A stretch of 64,000 nt of DNA from Bicyclus anynana (GCF_947172395.1 NC_069099.1:14265740-14329739), one strand, 5' to 3'; shown: positions 1 through 9,833, counted from the stretch's first letter. The notes: generated by a model from the letters alone, not told the origin. Numbers and translations: made by a program.

Positions 1-97
1 CCGACAATTTGTATGTTTCTATTGGACATTTTATACATACATAATTATGTTGGTAAATTTTCTTCTTTTCTTTTTCTCTTTCAAGGCGACGACTTAC

Positions 98-242
98 AGT
101 GGAATTCATAGACGTTATGGGGGCGCTCCCAGGGTATCGTTCACCCTCTGAGTGTCGAATTTAAACTCTGCGTTTGAGAATTCGACACTCGCGGATGAAT
201 GGTCCCCTGGGGATGCTCCTGCAACGTCTATGAATTCCACTT
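98..242. repeat. Foldback hairpin, ~66-bp arms
   Basis: An arm starting AGTGGAATTCATAGACGTT is followed, after a ~14-base loop, by its imperfect reverse complement ending AACGTCTATGAATTCCACT. The outer 19 bases pair perfectly and the arms pair roughly 80 percent overall, which would give a ~145-base hairpin. It could be a foldback MITE or a hairpin RNA source. No coding content is seen. Confidence 0.75.
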
Positions 243-249
243 TTATAAA

Positions 250-335
250 CACGTTCAATCAATAAATAAATATTAACCTTTAGCAGGGTCATTACCACGT
301 TCAATCAATAAATAAATATTTATCAGGGTCATTAC
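250..335. repeat. Two-copy tandem duplication
   Basis: CACGTTCAATCAATAAATAA starts at 250 and again at 296. Both copies run on to CAGGGTCATTAC; the second copy is ~6 bases shorter. This is a recent local duplication beside the hairpin repeat. Confidence 0.85.
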
Positions 336-827
336 CCACCGAACTAAGCAACTGTCACAGCCCGAGTATCGCTGCAGTACCTACTCGTACCATTAAGAAG
401 CGTTTTCTCGCTGGGAAATGCATTTACGCATCCAAGGCTATACGCAGACAGATCTGGAATACGCTGGCTGAGAAGCACCTAGAATACTCATTAAAACCAA
501 GCCAAGCATGCGTCTTAATTAGAACTTAATTGGAACGCCCAAGGGACTATGATCATTATTAATACAAAATCGGAAAAACACACAAAGAACGAAGCATTAC
601 AAATTAAAATACTGTAAATACCCAAAAGTCACTAGTTATTTAACAATAAAGTCCATGAGAGCGGGGGCATACGATGCGTTGCGGCGCCGCATCGCAAAAA
701 TTTCACTTTATCAGCAGGCATACGAGCGGTGCGGCGCCGCAACGTTGTTATATCGCTGCGGCGCCGTAGCTGCTGCAGCAGCGTTTGACAGTTTGTTAAT
801 AAAGTAATCATATTTCACATAGCACCT
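336..827. other. No gene seen; GGCGCC palindromes at 680-768
   Basis: There is no long open frame and no recognised repeat in 336-660. From 670 to 780 a GC-rich patch carries three near-identical 12-base palindromic cores (TGCGGCGCCGCA at 680 and 730, TGCGGCGCCGTA at 757). Related cores recur at about 1357 and 1900, so this is probably an unclassified interspersed repeat. Confidence 0.4.
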
Positions 828-962
828 AAATTGTACAATAAACTACCTCCAGCGTTAGCTGACAGAAACTTGAGTGCTGCCGTATTTAAGTATAAAATCA
901 AAGAATTATTGCTCAAGAAATGTTACTATTCTATAAAAGATTATTTATTTGACATTTTTTAA
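828..962 (+). pseudogene. C-terminal end of a non-LTR retrotransposon reverse transcriptase
   Basis: A 44-codon stretch ending in TAA starts KLYNKLPPAL and continues with a VFKYKIKELLLKKCYYS segment. This is typical of the extreme C-terminus of insect Jockey/CR1-group LINE ORF2 proteins, where a LYN.LP motif is followed by F+..+..LL. The rest of the ORF is absent, so this is a strongly 5'-truncated copy. The assignment rests on recognising the motif pattern. The exact clade is uncertain. Confidence 0.6.
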
Positions 963-1201
963 TAAACTTTGTCGTAATTCATTGACACTTTAGAGAATAA
1001 GACATTTGAAATTACATAAATAGTGCGCATAAGATATTTATTTAAAAACTAATTTAATTTTTATTATACTTATTTTGTCTGTAGTGTTTTAAAAAATTTG
1101 CATGGCGAATTGTATATTGTATCTACTTCAACATTTATTGTATACTAGCTAATGTACCTAACTATACAATCGCAAATAAATAAATTGAATTGAATTGAAT
1201 T
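963..1201 (+). mobile_element. LINE 3' UTR with AATTG-rich tail
   Basis: AT-rich sequence follows the LINE stop codon and ends in a short tandem tail (ATAAATAAATTGAATTGAAT, about 1175-1201). A simple-repeat 3' tail is expected for this kind of LINE. Together with the preceding reading-frame remnant it forms one 5'-truncated insertion of about 375 bp. Confidence 0.55.
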
Positions 1202-2325
1202 AATGTTGTGACGCATAAACAACTGAGCGGTGCCGCTCCGACGTCGCAACGCATTCACCCCTCCTCGCCTCGTCTCGGTGGTTGCAAGTCCGGCGCTGGA
1301 GTGCATCGTGTGACATGCAACAGATATTTCTCTGTAAGACGACGCAGCGACACCGCTACGGCGCCGCACCGCTGCCGAAACGCATCGTTTGCCTTCGTGT
1401 TACGAGGGCCTACGAGTTCCATCTAACTAACTATAAATGTACTAAACTATCTATATGTTATTATAAACATTGTCTGTTATTTGCTGATAATAATTCTTCA
1501 ATGTCATGATTACAGTTTTTCGTTCATAAGATACTGATTTGACTAAACCTAAAGATTCTATCTTTAGCTTTATTATTTATTATTGAAACTCAGATTAAAC
1601 TATTTACATTTTATAATTAATTTAAATATTATAATGATATTAATTTCATGATGTTAGACTAAGCCGTAAAACTGTGTAATTAAAAAGTAGTTGTAAGATA
1701 CAGAAACCATTTTGAATTGTAAAACTGTTTGAGTCATAGTCGGTAATTATTTTGTCGTCTGGTAGTCAGTCGAGCGCGATCTTTGTTGGTGATAATACAC
1801 TTGTGAACTATACGAAGATTTTCATTGCTGAATACACATTCCTGACGTCACGCTGCCTGACTCAGTAATACTCGCTCTGATACTGTGAAACCTTTGCGAT
1901 ACGGCGCCGCAACGAATCGTGTGAAGAGCGGGGGCTCTTAAATAAAGTCTGCGACATATAGAAATAAAAATGAGCAAGGAATTTCCAAGAATCAGATGTA
2001 AGATTCCTTGTAGCACCCTCATCGTTGCCAAGAACATTTGATTGTGGCGGAGGAAATTAAGTTAAAAACTCGCAAGAAATTTGGCACGTGTTTAAGAGAT
2101 AGTGATCTGTCTGGGCGCCTTAATGTCCTTTTTGTGGTGTTTCGAACCGCGAACATTACTCCTATAAGATGAGTTCAAACGCTGCCAAGTGCCGTTTAAG
2201 GAGTTGTAATAAATTAGATAACGGGCTACTTTTTTCACTTTACCGCGTTGGAAGTTGTTGCAGTTAGCCAAAATGGTTGTCACGATTCTGGCTCAAGACT
2301 GCGTATGTAGCTGACTCATTTTAAG
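1202..2325. other. No gene; GC-rich patches only
   Basis: GC-rich patches at about 1205-1430 and 1895-1930 share GGCGCC cores and CGCAACG motifs with 670-780. The rest is AT-rich with only short chance frames. No exon, RNA gene or repeat could be assigned. Confidence 0.35.
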
Positions 2326-2512
2326 TACAATATTTAACTTACTTGATTATGAAACACGGCTAAAACTTACGTGATATAAGGTATGCCCTACTAGTTTCGA
2401 ACCCATACGGGGCCGTTAGTCATGAGCTGATTCTTGCAACGCGGCACGATCCAAACTGCGAAGCGGCGGCGCGGCGCGCAGCTGCTCGCATCGCGCGCTG
2501 GGAGATGGCTCT
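2326..2512 (+). mobile_element. One end of a TIR element (family of 41940-42795)
   Basis: The segment matches the left end of the 41940-42795 element: ATGAAACACGGCTAAAACTT, then TTTCGAACCCATACGGGGCC, AGTCATGAGCTG, GCAACGCGGCACGATCCAAA, then a GC-rich GCGCGC core. Only one end is present. A further copy of this end lies at about 52812-52925. Confidence 0.6.
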
Positions 2513-2564
2513 GTTGACTTTATTTTACCCAGCTTATAACGCAGTCAAGCGTCAAATTTTTTAC

Positions 2565-2886
2565 GGTCTCCATGGCGCAATGGTATGCGCGAAGGATTTA
2601 CAAGACGGAGGTCCTGGGTTTGATACCCAGCTGGGCAAATTGAGGTTTTCTTAATTGGTCCAGGTCTGGTTGGTGGGAGGCTTCAGTCGTGGCTAGTTAC
2701 CACCCTACCGGCAAAGAAGTACCGTCAAGCCATGTAGCATTCCGGTACGAAGTCGTGTAGAAACCGGGGTGTGGATTTTCATCCTCCTCCTAACAAGTTA
2801 GCCCGCTTCCATCTTAGATAGCATCATCACTTACAATCAGGTGAGAATGTAGTCAAGGTCTAACTTGTAAAGAATAAAAAAAGCGT
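2565..2886 (+). mobile_element. SINE C, near full length
   Basis: The tRNA-like head (CATGGCGCAATGGTATGCGC, with a box-B-like GGGTTTGATACC) is followed by the family body: GGTGGGAGGCTTC, a TTCCGGTACGA region, GTGTGGATTTTCATCCTCCT, and GCATCATCACTTAC. It ends in an A-rich tail (AAGAATAAAAAAA). The head resembles a tRNA but is part of a SINE, not a tRNA gene. Confidence 0.8.
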
Positions 2887-2946
2887 TTAGTAGTTAATAT
2901 ATATAACAAAATACTCATTTCTTTTAAACTTCTTTATATAAATGCA

Positions 2947-3246
2947 TCGTCGTCGTTATCAACCCATATTCGGCTCACTGCTGAGCTCGAGTCTCCTCTC
3001 AGAATGAGATGGGTTAGGCCAATAGTGTACCACGCTAGCCAAATGCGGATCGGCAGACTTCACACGCGCAGAAAATTAACAAAATTCTCTGGTATGCAGG
3101 TTTCCTCACGATGTTTTCCTTCACCGTTTGAGAGACGTGATATTTAATTTCTTAAAAAGCACATAACTGTGCATGCCCCGGACCGGATTCGAACCCACAC
3201 CCTCCAGAATCGGAGGCAGAGGTCATATCCACTAGGCTATCACGGC
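2947..3246 (-). mobile_element. SINE A, full length
   Basis: Read on the minus strand: tRNA-like head (GTGATAGCCTAGTGGATATG, box B GGTTCGAATCCGGTC), central TTGTGTGCATTTT-like part, CACGTCTCAAACGGTGAAGG, GCCAATCCGCATT-like part, GAGCCGAATATGGGTTGATA and a (CGA)n tail. This is the commonest repeat in the window. Confidence 0.85.
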
Positions 3247-3543
3247 AATAATAATAATATAAATGCATATAATAATATTAGAATGCTACAAATAAAAGTA
3301 ATTCTTAGAATAGTTACGTAAAACGACCCAATGAAAGCGCTCGCCGCTGCAATTTTCCTTTACTCCTCTTTAATATGGCACCGTCATAATGTTGTAGCAG
3401 CGAATGGAGTGCTCTAATACTGTTGTTTCTTGTTGCAATAATTACGGGAATACATTCTCTAGTAATGCTCAGTCTAGTTTCAGCTAGTTGTAGCGTTTTG
3501 GGTGCTTTTTTTTATATAATATAGCAGTAATTGCCCATCAGGG

Positions 3544-3875
3544 TTATTATGTAACTCGGTGTACCATTCAAGTAATCAGTCACTACATCCTTTTTCATCG
3601 TATTTTCGTTTTTGAAAACATATAACATTGTGTTTTTAACGAAATGACACAATAATCGTCATTTTACGTAAAGTAACATTAGTCGTTACGTGATTTTGTT
3701 GAAATATTCATGTTAGACGAATGTAAAAACAAAAAATCATTGCCACTTGATGTAAAATGACGTAGTCAAGGTAATTTCGTAAAAATAACTATATTAGATG
3801 AGCACAAAAACGAAAATACGACGAATATCGATGTAATGACTCATTGTTTGAATGGTACACTGAGATACATAATAA
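3544..3875. mobile_element. MITE with long terminal inverted repeats
   Basis: The ends TTATTATGTAACTCGGTGTA and TACACTGAGATACATAATAA are inverted copies with three mismatches. Imperfect pairing continues about 65 bp inward, through ACCATTCAA and CGTATTTTCGTTTTTG. The length of 332 bp with no coding capacity fits a non-autonomous DNA transposon. One half of a second copy lies at 32505-32605. The superfamily cannot be assigned because no clear TSD is seen. Confidence 0.75.
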
Positions 3876-4010
3876 GGCCGCTGATCGAAGTGGAAAACCA
3901 AAGTCTATAAAGTAACCAGAACAACACTTTGCTTGCAAGGGACACAACACATCCTAAATGCCGTCCGATATCCGTCAAGCTAAAGGTGCAGAGGGCCTAG
4001 TGGAAGTTTG

Positions 4011-4142
4011 ATACTGTTACTATCGCGTTAACGTAAACGCGAATTTCTAAGGAATTGAAACAGCGCCATCTAGTGACACTACTGCACAAATGTTTCAATT
4101 TTATATAAATTCGCGTTTACGTTAACGCGATAGTAACAGTAT
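4011..4142. repeat. Perfect 36-bp inverted repeat
   Basis: 4011-4046 (ATACTGTTACTATCGCGTTA...) is the exact reverse complement of 4107-4142, with a 60-base spacer. Inside the spacer AATTGAAAC and GTTTCAATT pair as well, extending the hairpin. The spacer has the motif GCGCCATCTAGTGACA, also seen in related form near 42115 and 42600. Probably a MITE or foldback. Confidence 0.85.
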
Positions 4143-4168
4143 GAAAATATTGAAAACTCCCAGTAGGC

Positions 4169-4430
4169 ACACTGATAGACTTGAGCATTCACTTGTAACA
4201 GAACATTCGCCGTTTTTATATTTGTCGAATTAAAAAACGAGTCGAGCCATAGCATAGAGCCAAATATTGCTACGAACATCTTGAGAATTATAGAGATACG
4301 CTCTATTCAATGTTTCAATTCCAAGCAGATTGCTCGCAAGAATGCTCGCCAGAACGCTCGATAGAATGCTTGCTAAAATGTTCTCGTATTTTTTGAGAAT
4401 AAAGAGAGAATGCTCAAGTCTATCAGCACC
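4169..4430. repeat. Foldback with degenerate 12-base repeats
   Basis: TGATAGACTTGAGCATTC near 4171 is repeated inverted as GAATGCTCAAGTCTATCA near 4410. Between about 4331 and 4385 there are four or five degenerate 12-base units (GCTCGCAAGAAT, GCTCGCCAGAAC, GCTCGATAGAAT, GCTTGCTAAAAT). It abuts the perfect inverted repeat to its left. Confidence 0.65.
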
Positions 4431-4464
4431 ATTATGACGTAGTAGATCAGTTGTATGAATACTT

Positions 4465-4760
4465 TTTTTTTTATTCTTTACAAGTTAGCCCTTGACTACA
4501 ATCTCACCTGATGGTAAGTGATGATGCAGTCTAAGATGGAAGCGGGCTAACTTGTTAGGAGGAGGATGAAAATCCACACCCGTTTCGGTTTCTACACGGC
4601 ATCGTACCGGAACGCTAAATCGCTTGGCGGTACGTCTTTGCCGGTAGGGTGGTAACTAGCCACGGCCGAAGCCTCCTACCAGCCAGACCTGGACAAATTA
4701 AGAAAATCTCAATCTGCCCAGCCGGCGATCGAACCCAGGACCTCCGTCTTGGAAATCAAG
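4465..4760 (-). mobile_element. SINE C, head truncated
   Basis: The minus-strand body and A-rich tail of SINE C are clear (T-run at 4465-4475, then TTACAAGTTAGCCCTTGACT). The copy runs into the tRNA-like head at CCTCCGTCTTGG but lacks the first part of the head. No TSD found. Confidence 0.75.
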
Positions 4761-4892
4761 ACTTGTACATATTATGTTCTCTGTGCTAATACTACTAGTA
4801 TACACAAGTATTAATGATGTAGGAAGTTAAAATAACTAATTAATAAAATTGTGGCAAACACTATATATATAATATACCTACTTAACCAAAAG

Positions 4893-4945
4893 CTGAAGAG
4901 TTTAGTTGGTTTGCTAATCTCAGGAACTACCGTATCGTATTGCAA
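4893..4945 (+). mobile_element. Helitron-like F, 5' fragment
   Basis: AAGCTGAAGAGTTTAGTTGG followed by TCTCAGGAACTACC matches the 5' part of family F, whose full copies lie at 59498-59687 and 63219-63437. The 3' half is missing. Confidence 0.55.
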
Positions 4946-5094
4946 AATTATTTACTAGTAGTGTTGGAAAGCTTATTAAATTACAAATACTATTAGATTA
5001 TCTAACATAAGGCTTTCTTATGTACCCTTATGATAAGGCTACGTAAGAGTTTCGGATCGCGAGGCTCGAATAGTCGTATATAAGTTTACTAGTA

Positions 5095-5215
5095 GAAGCT
5101 TTGCGGTTTTACCCGCATAGTTTCCGTTCCCGTGGGAAAACGGGGATAAAATATAGCCTGATGAAAATGTAGCTATCTAATGGTATAAGAATTTTTGAAA
5201 TCGGTCAAGTAGTTT
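5095..5215 (-). mobile_element. Helitron-like F/G, fragment
   Basis: The sequence has the minus-strand order seen in families F and G: GGTTTTACCCGCATAGTTTCC, CGTTCCCGTGGGA, GATAAAATATAGCC, then AAATCGGTCAAGTAGTTTTT. The termini are degraded. Confidence 0.5.
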
Positions 5216-5224
5216 TTGAATTAA

Positions 5225-5398
5225 ATCCTCATTCATTAACAGCCGATGGACGTCCACTGCTGGACATAGGGCTCTTGCATGGACTTCCAAACAAGACGGT
5301 CTCGCGAGCATCCAGCGCCTCCCTGCTAGTATGTACTCGTCACCGATTTCGAACGCAGATTCCTTAACAAAAACTGGGTGTACTGAGCGTTGCACATC
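5225..5398 (-). pseudogene. RTE-type LINE fragment with internal deletion
   Basis: On the minus strand a short open frame carries pieces of RTE ORF2 C-terminus out of normal spacing: an EIGDEYILAG segment (cf. the IVDEYTYLG of the 40-41 kb copy) joined directly to a GRRWMLA... remnant and the terminal AVDVHRL region. An internal deletion therefore fused two conserved blocks. Not functional. Confidence 0.55.
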
Positions 5399-5814
5399 TT
5401 TGTCTCACTCATTCTTCTTCAAGTCCTATCAAACAATAAATAAAATCATACCGTATAATATTAGTTAAGAAGTTTGGTTTGAATCACAGTTACAGACAAA
5501 AGAGGAAACTGTAAAGTAAATACATGTCAGTATTTCTATAAAGTATTTTTCAATCCAAGTTGTCGGATCGGATTAAGTTCGGAACGCGTAGGAATTCCTG
5601 TTAATTCCAGATAGCGGGAACTTTTCCACGTTGATTGTTCCTTGATGTAAACCCCGTCGGGAATTTATTGTTGTTACCAAGGTGTTAGTGGATTTAGCTC
5701 TTCTTTAGTTGGCAATGTGTTTAAATATGTGCTTTGTAGTCGAATGGTTTTTGTTTGGGGAAAATTCTGTTGCTACTTGTGATATTGGGGAATTTGTTGC
5801 TATTTGTCTTTAAA

Positions 5815-6115
5815 AGGAGATCCGTTGAAGAACCAAAGTTACCGACATAGCTGAACGAGTTGCGAAGCTGAAGTGGGCGAGGTACATAGTTCGAAGAGCC
5901 GATGGACGTTGGGGTCCCAAAGTGCTGGAACGGCGACCCCGCACTAGTAAGCGCAGTGTTGGTCGACCCCCCACCATGTGGACTGACGACATCAAGCGAG
6001 TCGCAAGGATTCGTTGGATGCAGGTGGCTCAGTATCGTGATGTTTGGAAGTCCCTACAAAAGGCCTACGTCCCGCAGTGGACGTCCGTCGGCTGATATGA
6101 TGATGATGATGATTT
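5815..6115 (+). pseudogene. RTE-type LINE ORF2 C-terminus with (ATG)n tail
   Basis: Plus-strand translation gives the conserved RTE end in order: KVTDIAERVAKLKW, VRRADGRWGPKVLE, RPRTSKRSVGRPPT, MWTDDIKRVA, RWMQVAQ, WKSLQKAYV and a stop near 6095, followed by a (TGA)n tail. This segment has no internal stop over about 87 codons. The rest of ORF2 is missing, as usual for 5'-truncated insertions. Confidence 0.75.
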
Positions 6116-6139
6116 CTTGTACAAATAATAATTGACTCG

Positions 6140-6215
6140 CTTTCTTAGATTGCATCATCACTTACCATCAGAAGAAATTGCTAGTCAAGCGCTAACTTGT
6201 AAAGGTTAAAATAAA
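6140..6215 (+). mobile_element. SINE C, 3' fragment
   Basis: TTAGATTGCATCATCACTTA, CCATCAG, and AAGCGCTAACTTGTAAAGG match the last ~75 bases of SINE C. It sits 25 bp past the RTE tail. Confidence 0.55.
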
Positions 6216-6639
6216 TATTGGGTCTTTTAAGTCCCTCATAATGCGAATGTTAAAACAATTATTGCAGAGAGAAACTTAAACTAAAGTACTAAAATAGTTA
6301 TAAAGGTCTAATAATTATAATTATAAGTTTGATATTCTAGGTTTTAATTAATCCCCCATCCCACTATTATAGTCAGAAACTGCATTAATAAAACACCTTC
6401 CGTTAACCATAACCATAAAAGCGTAATGGACCGGCAAGATATGGAGGAGTTTTGTAATTTTTAACCTAATTAAAACTGTTATGACTCTGGGACTACTCTT
6501 ACTGTTCCGAGTTTATTCTCGGAACCACGTTTACAATAATCTGAAACGATAGTATTTTAAATTATTACTGAATCGTAACGTGCGATGTTTTTGTCTCTGA
6601 TATCTTAATTGGTGCTGTTGGAAATGCCTTTAACACACT

Positions 6640-7340
6640 TATATTATAAAGGCTAAAGTTTGTGTGTAAGTGTGAAAGTGTGCAAGTGTGCAAGTGTGTA
6701 AGTATGTTTGTTCCTCTTTTACGCCGCGGCTACTGAAGCGATTTGGCTGAAATTTCGGAATGGAAATAGATTTTACTCTGGATTCACACATAGGCTAAAA
6801 CACATACTCTTTGTCCCGAAAAAGTCCATGGTTTCTCGAGATTTGCAAAAAACTGATGATATGGATGGTATGGATGTTTGTTACTCTTTCACGCCGCAAC
6901 TACTGAACTGAATTAGCTCAAATTTGAAATAGATATAGATTTTAACCTGGGTTAATACATAGATTTTTAATTCCGAAAAAAATCATAGTTTCCGCGGTAT
7001 TTGTGAAAAACTGAATTCCACGCGGNNNNNNNNNNNNNNNNNNNNNNNNNNNNNNNNNNNNNNNNNNNNNNNNNNNNNNNNNNNNNNNNNNNNNNNNNNN
7101 NNNNNNNNNNNNNNNNNNNNNNNNNNNNNNNNNNNNNNNNNNNNNNNNNNNNNNNNNNNNNNNNNNNNNNNNNNNNNNNNNNNNNNNNNNNNNNNNNNNN
7201 NNNNNNNNNNNNNNNNNNNNNNNNNTTATAGCCTGGATTAATACATAGACTTTTAATTCCGAAAAAAAATCATAGTTCCCGCGGGATTTGTGAAAAACTG
7301 AATTCCACGCGAACGAAGTCGCGGGCGTCCGCTGGTATGT
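6640..7340 (+). mobile_element. Cluster of Helitron-like E repeats around the gap
   Basis: Two or more tandem or nested copies of family E are present: TATTATAAAGGCTAAAGTTT, a run of GTGTAAGTGTG units, TTTACGCCGCGGCTACTGAA, GCGATTTGGCTGAAATTT, ATAGATTTTACTCTGG, and the terminal GAACGAAGTCGCGGGCGTCC. A second truncated body starts near 6868 (GTTTGTTACTCTTTCACGCC). The sequences on both sides of the N block match each other closely. Confidence 0.65.
7026..7225. other. Assembly gap (200 N)
   Basis: Exactly 200 unknown bases. The flanks (ending CACGCGG on the left; TTATAGCCTGGATTAATACA on the right) are the same repeat, so the true length and copy number here are unresolved. Any open frame crossing it is an artefact. 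Confidence 0.98.
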
Positions 7341-7379
7341 TAATAAATTAAAACAATTCAACAATTATTTAAATTTCAT

Positions 7380-7820
7380 ATAACATTTTTTGCTATACTG
7401 CAATCGTATACGACATAGTGTTAAAGGGGTTTCGGATAAAAAGGAATGAGAGGTTATAAACGTAAATGGTTGACGAGTTTTTAAAGGATTAACGTTCTGC
7501 GGTGCACTTTGCGAAAAAGCCATGGTGATTTACTTGGATTATGGTGATAAGGGAAACGACTTAATAAAAATCTCGCTAATGATAAGTAACGTTCACATTT
7601 ACGGTGGGAAAAGGTTTTATTCGTTAAGATGTAAAAAACGCCTTATGCTTTTTAGAACGCGATTCATCAGTAATTGGGTTTTAGTTTTTGAATTTACGTT
7701 TTTTACATATTTGAAACATATTCTGTAATTTATTTATTGGTAAACTATTAACAGCGTAAGCAAAATTACATTATTAATAAGTAAAGTTTTCTAAAGGTAT
7801 GGCTAGTTAGAGATTTTTAT
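7380..7820. other. No supported feature
   Basis: Short frames only, for example one of 68 codons at 7522-7728 with no recognisable motif. No repeat was recognised. Confidence 0.3.
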
Positions 7821-8062
7821 AATACATCATACATATCAATATAATTGAAGTATTTGTTCAGCTTAATCTCTGGAACGGCTCAACCAATTTTAATGGGTTT
7901 CACTGAAAGATAGAGGAGGTTATGGAGCAACTAATAGGCTACTTTTCAACCGACTTCCAAAAAGGAGGAGGTACTACGTTCGGCTGTATGTATTTTTTTT
8001 ATCGTTGAAAAATCTTCCCGCGACCGCTAAATCGAACGAAGTCGTGGGCGTCCGCTAGTCAC
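7821..8062 (+). mobile_element. Helitron-like repeat fragment
   Basis: A degraded body (TCTGGAACGGCTCAACCAAT, ATTTTAATGGGTTTCACTGA, ACCGACTTCCAAAAAGGAGG) ends in CGAACGAAGTCGTGGGCGTC followed by CGCTAGT, the family E-type terminus. Confidence 0.55.
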
Positions 8063-8084
8063 ATCACATCACATTTCACACTAA

Positions 8085-8292
8085 TATAATAAAGGCGAAA
8101 GTTAGTGTGTGTAAGTTTGTTTGTTCATCCTTTACGCTGCGGCTACAGAAGTGATTTAGCTGAAATTTGGAATGAAAATAGATTTTACTCTGGATTAACA
8201 CATAGGCTACTTTCCATCCAGGAAAAATCCATGCGGGATTTATAAAAAGCAGAATTCCAAGGGAACGGAATTGTGGGCGTTCGCTAATCGTA
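8085..8292 (+). mobile_element. Helitron-like E, near complete
   Basis: It starts with ACTAATATAATAAAGGCGAA and continues with GCTGCGGCTACAGAAGTGAT, GAAATTTGGAATGAAAATAG, the ATAGGCTACTTTCCATCC region, and ends AATTGTGGGCGTTCGCTAAT. The AGT-type 3' end is mutated. The open frame on the opposite strand is a by-product of this repeat. Confidence 0.65.
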
Positions 8293-8454
8293 AATAAAAA
8301 CACCAAGCAATAATCAGTAAATGTTCACAACAAACCTATAGTCTCCCCATACAATAATATTGTCAATGTAGGGTAAGGTTGCCAAAAGTCGTACCTTTGC
8401 AATATTGACCTATTTAATTAACTTTACCCTACCTAATATCCACCCCCTTACACC

Positions 8455-8705
8455 CACATAGTTCGAAGAGCCGATGGACGTTGGGGTGCCAAGGTGCTGG
8501 AATTGCGAAAGATTATTATCGGTCCCTGCACCGGAAAGCGCAGTGTTGGTGGACCAGGTGTACCTAGGTTATCGAGCGGGTTGGGAGCGGCAGGGAGCCG
8601 CTGGATGCTGGCGGCTCGAGACCGTTGAGCTTGGAGGTCCATGCAAGAGGCCTATTGCCAGCAATGGACGTCCATCGGCTGATAATGATAATGATGAATG
8701 ATGAC
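8455..8705 (+). pseudogene. RTE-type LINE 3' end
   Basis: It shows the order ATAGTTCGAAGAGCCGATGG, ACGTTGGGGTGCCAAGGTGC, a GCGCAGTGTTGGTGGACC region, GGATGCTGGCGGCTC, GGCCTATTGCCAGCAATGGA, then CGGCTGATAATGATAATGA. This is the last ~80 codons of RTE ORF2 with frame damage, then a (GATAAT)-type tail. Confidence 0.7.
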
Positions 8706-8748
8706 CCTTCCTAATTGACACAATAATACGTCTGTAACTTTTTATATT

Positions 8749-9333
8749 CGTTATCAACCCATATTCGGCTCACTGCTGAGCTCGAGTCTCCTCTTAGAAT
8801 TTTAGACGGCCGCGTGGCGCAGTGGGTAGTGACCCTGCTTTCTGCATCCACGGCTGTGGGTTCTATTCCCACAACTGGAAAATATTCGTGTGATGAGCAT
8901 GGGTGTTTTCCAGTGTCTGTGTGTATTTATACATTTTATAAGTATTTATATGTAGTATATAATTGTATATTAATATTATAATATCAACTATCTCAGTATC
9001 CATAACACAAGCTACTCTGTATGCTTACTTTGGGGCTAGATAGTGATGTGTATTGTTTAAGTATATTTATTTATTTATTTAGAATGAAGGATCAGGCCAA
9101 TAGTCCACCACGCTGGCCCAATGCGGATTGGCAGACTTCACACACGCAGAGAACTAAGAAAATTCTCTGGTATTCAGGTTCCCTCACGTTGTTTTCCTTC
9201 ACTGTTTGAGACACGTGATATTTAATTTCTTTAATGCACACAACTGAAAAGTTAGAGGTGCCCTGGACCGGATTCGAACCCACACCCTACGGAATCGGAG
9301 GCAGAGGTCATATCCACTGGGCTATCACGGCTC
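8749..9333 (-). mobile_element. SINE A, split by a SINE B insertion
   Basis: The tail part (8749-8800) and the remaining body and tRNA-like head (9086-9333) belong to one minus-strand SINE A copy. They join at a shared TTAGAAT, which is duplicated around the inserted SINE B. The head ends at GAGCCGTGATAGCCCAGTGG read on the minus strand. Confidence 0.85.
8801..9078 (+). mobile_element. SINE B, full length with 7-bp TSD
   Basis: The tRNA-like head (GCGTGGCGCAGTGGGTAGTG, box B GGGTTCTATTCCC) is followed by GTGTGATGAGCATGGGTG, TTTTCCAGTGTCTGTGTG, a TTGGGGCTAGATAGTGATG segment and a (TATT)n tail. TTAGAAT at 8794-8800 and 9079-9085 is the TSD. A fragment of the same family lies at 49280-49347. 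Confidence 0.85.
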
Positions 9334-9833
9334 TATACATATATTATATTTAAAGTCAAAAAGGCTTTATACATATTCCAACTTCAATATAAAAATACAT
9401 GTTAGTAAATTCACACAACTTCCAATGTAGCGTATTGAAATATGTTGAATGCAAAGCAATAATAATTTGAGAGACGTCGCTTATTTGTCAAAGCTACAAG
9501 CACGACCTCTTTGATGTGAACGTGAAATTAATAAACGTATGTAGCACTAAGATTTTCCTCTTTTTAAGTAGGTATATGTATATAGATCTACTATTTTGGG
9601 AGACTGTTTAGCTTTCAAATTCAAAATTCAATATACATGTTATAAAGAACTAATAAATAAATGAAAATAATTAAAATGTCAAAATCAAGAAAACTTACAA
9701 TAATAATTAAAATCAGGTAGGTTTGTCATAAATTGAGTTTAAGTAAGAGATGTCAACAAAAAGTTCAGTGTTTGCTTGCTTTCTACTATTAGTGGAGTCA
9801 AATAATACATAAAGTAAGCGTTTTCAGAAACTC
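9334..9833. other. No gene; degenerate repeat-like AT-rich DNA
   Basis: AAAGTCAAAAAGGCTTTATA and related wording looks like worn interspersed repeat, but no boundaries can be set. Confidence 0.3.

Noticed and set aside
6942..7364. 140-codon minus-strand frame
   Set aside because: It crosses 200 unknown bases and both ends lie in Helitron-like repeats; it is an artefact.
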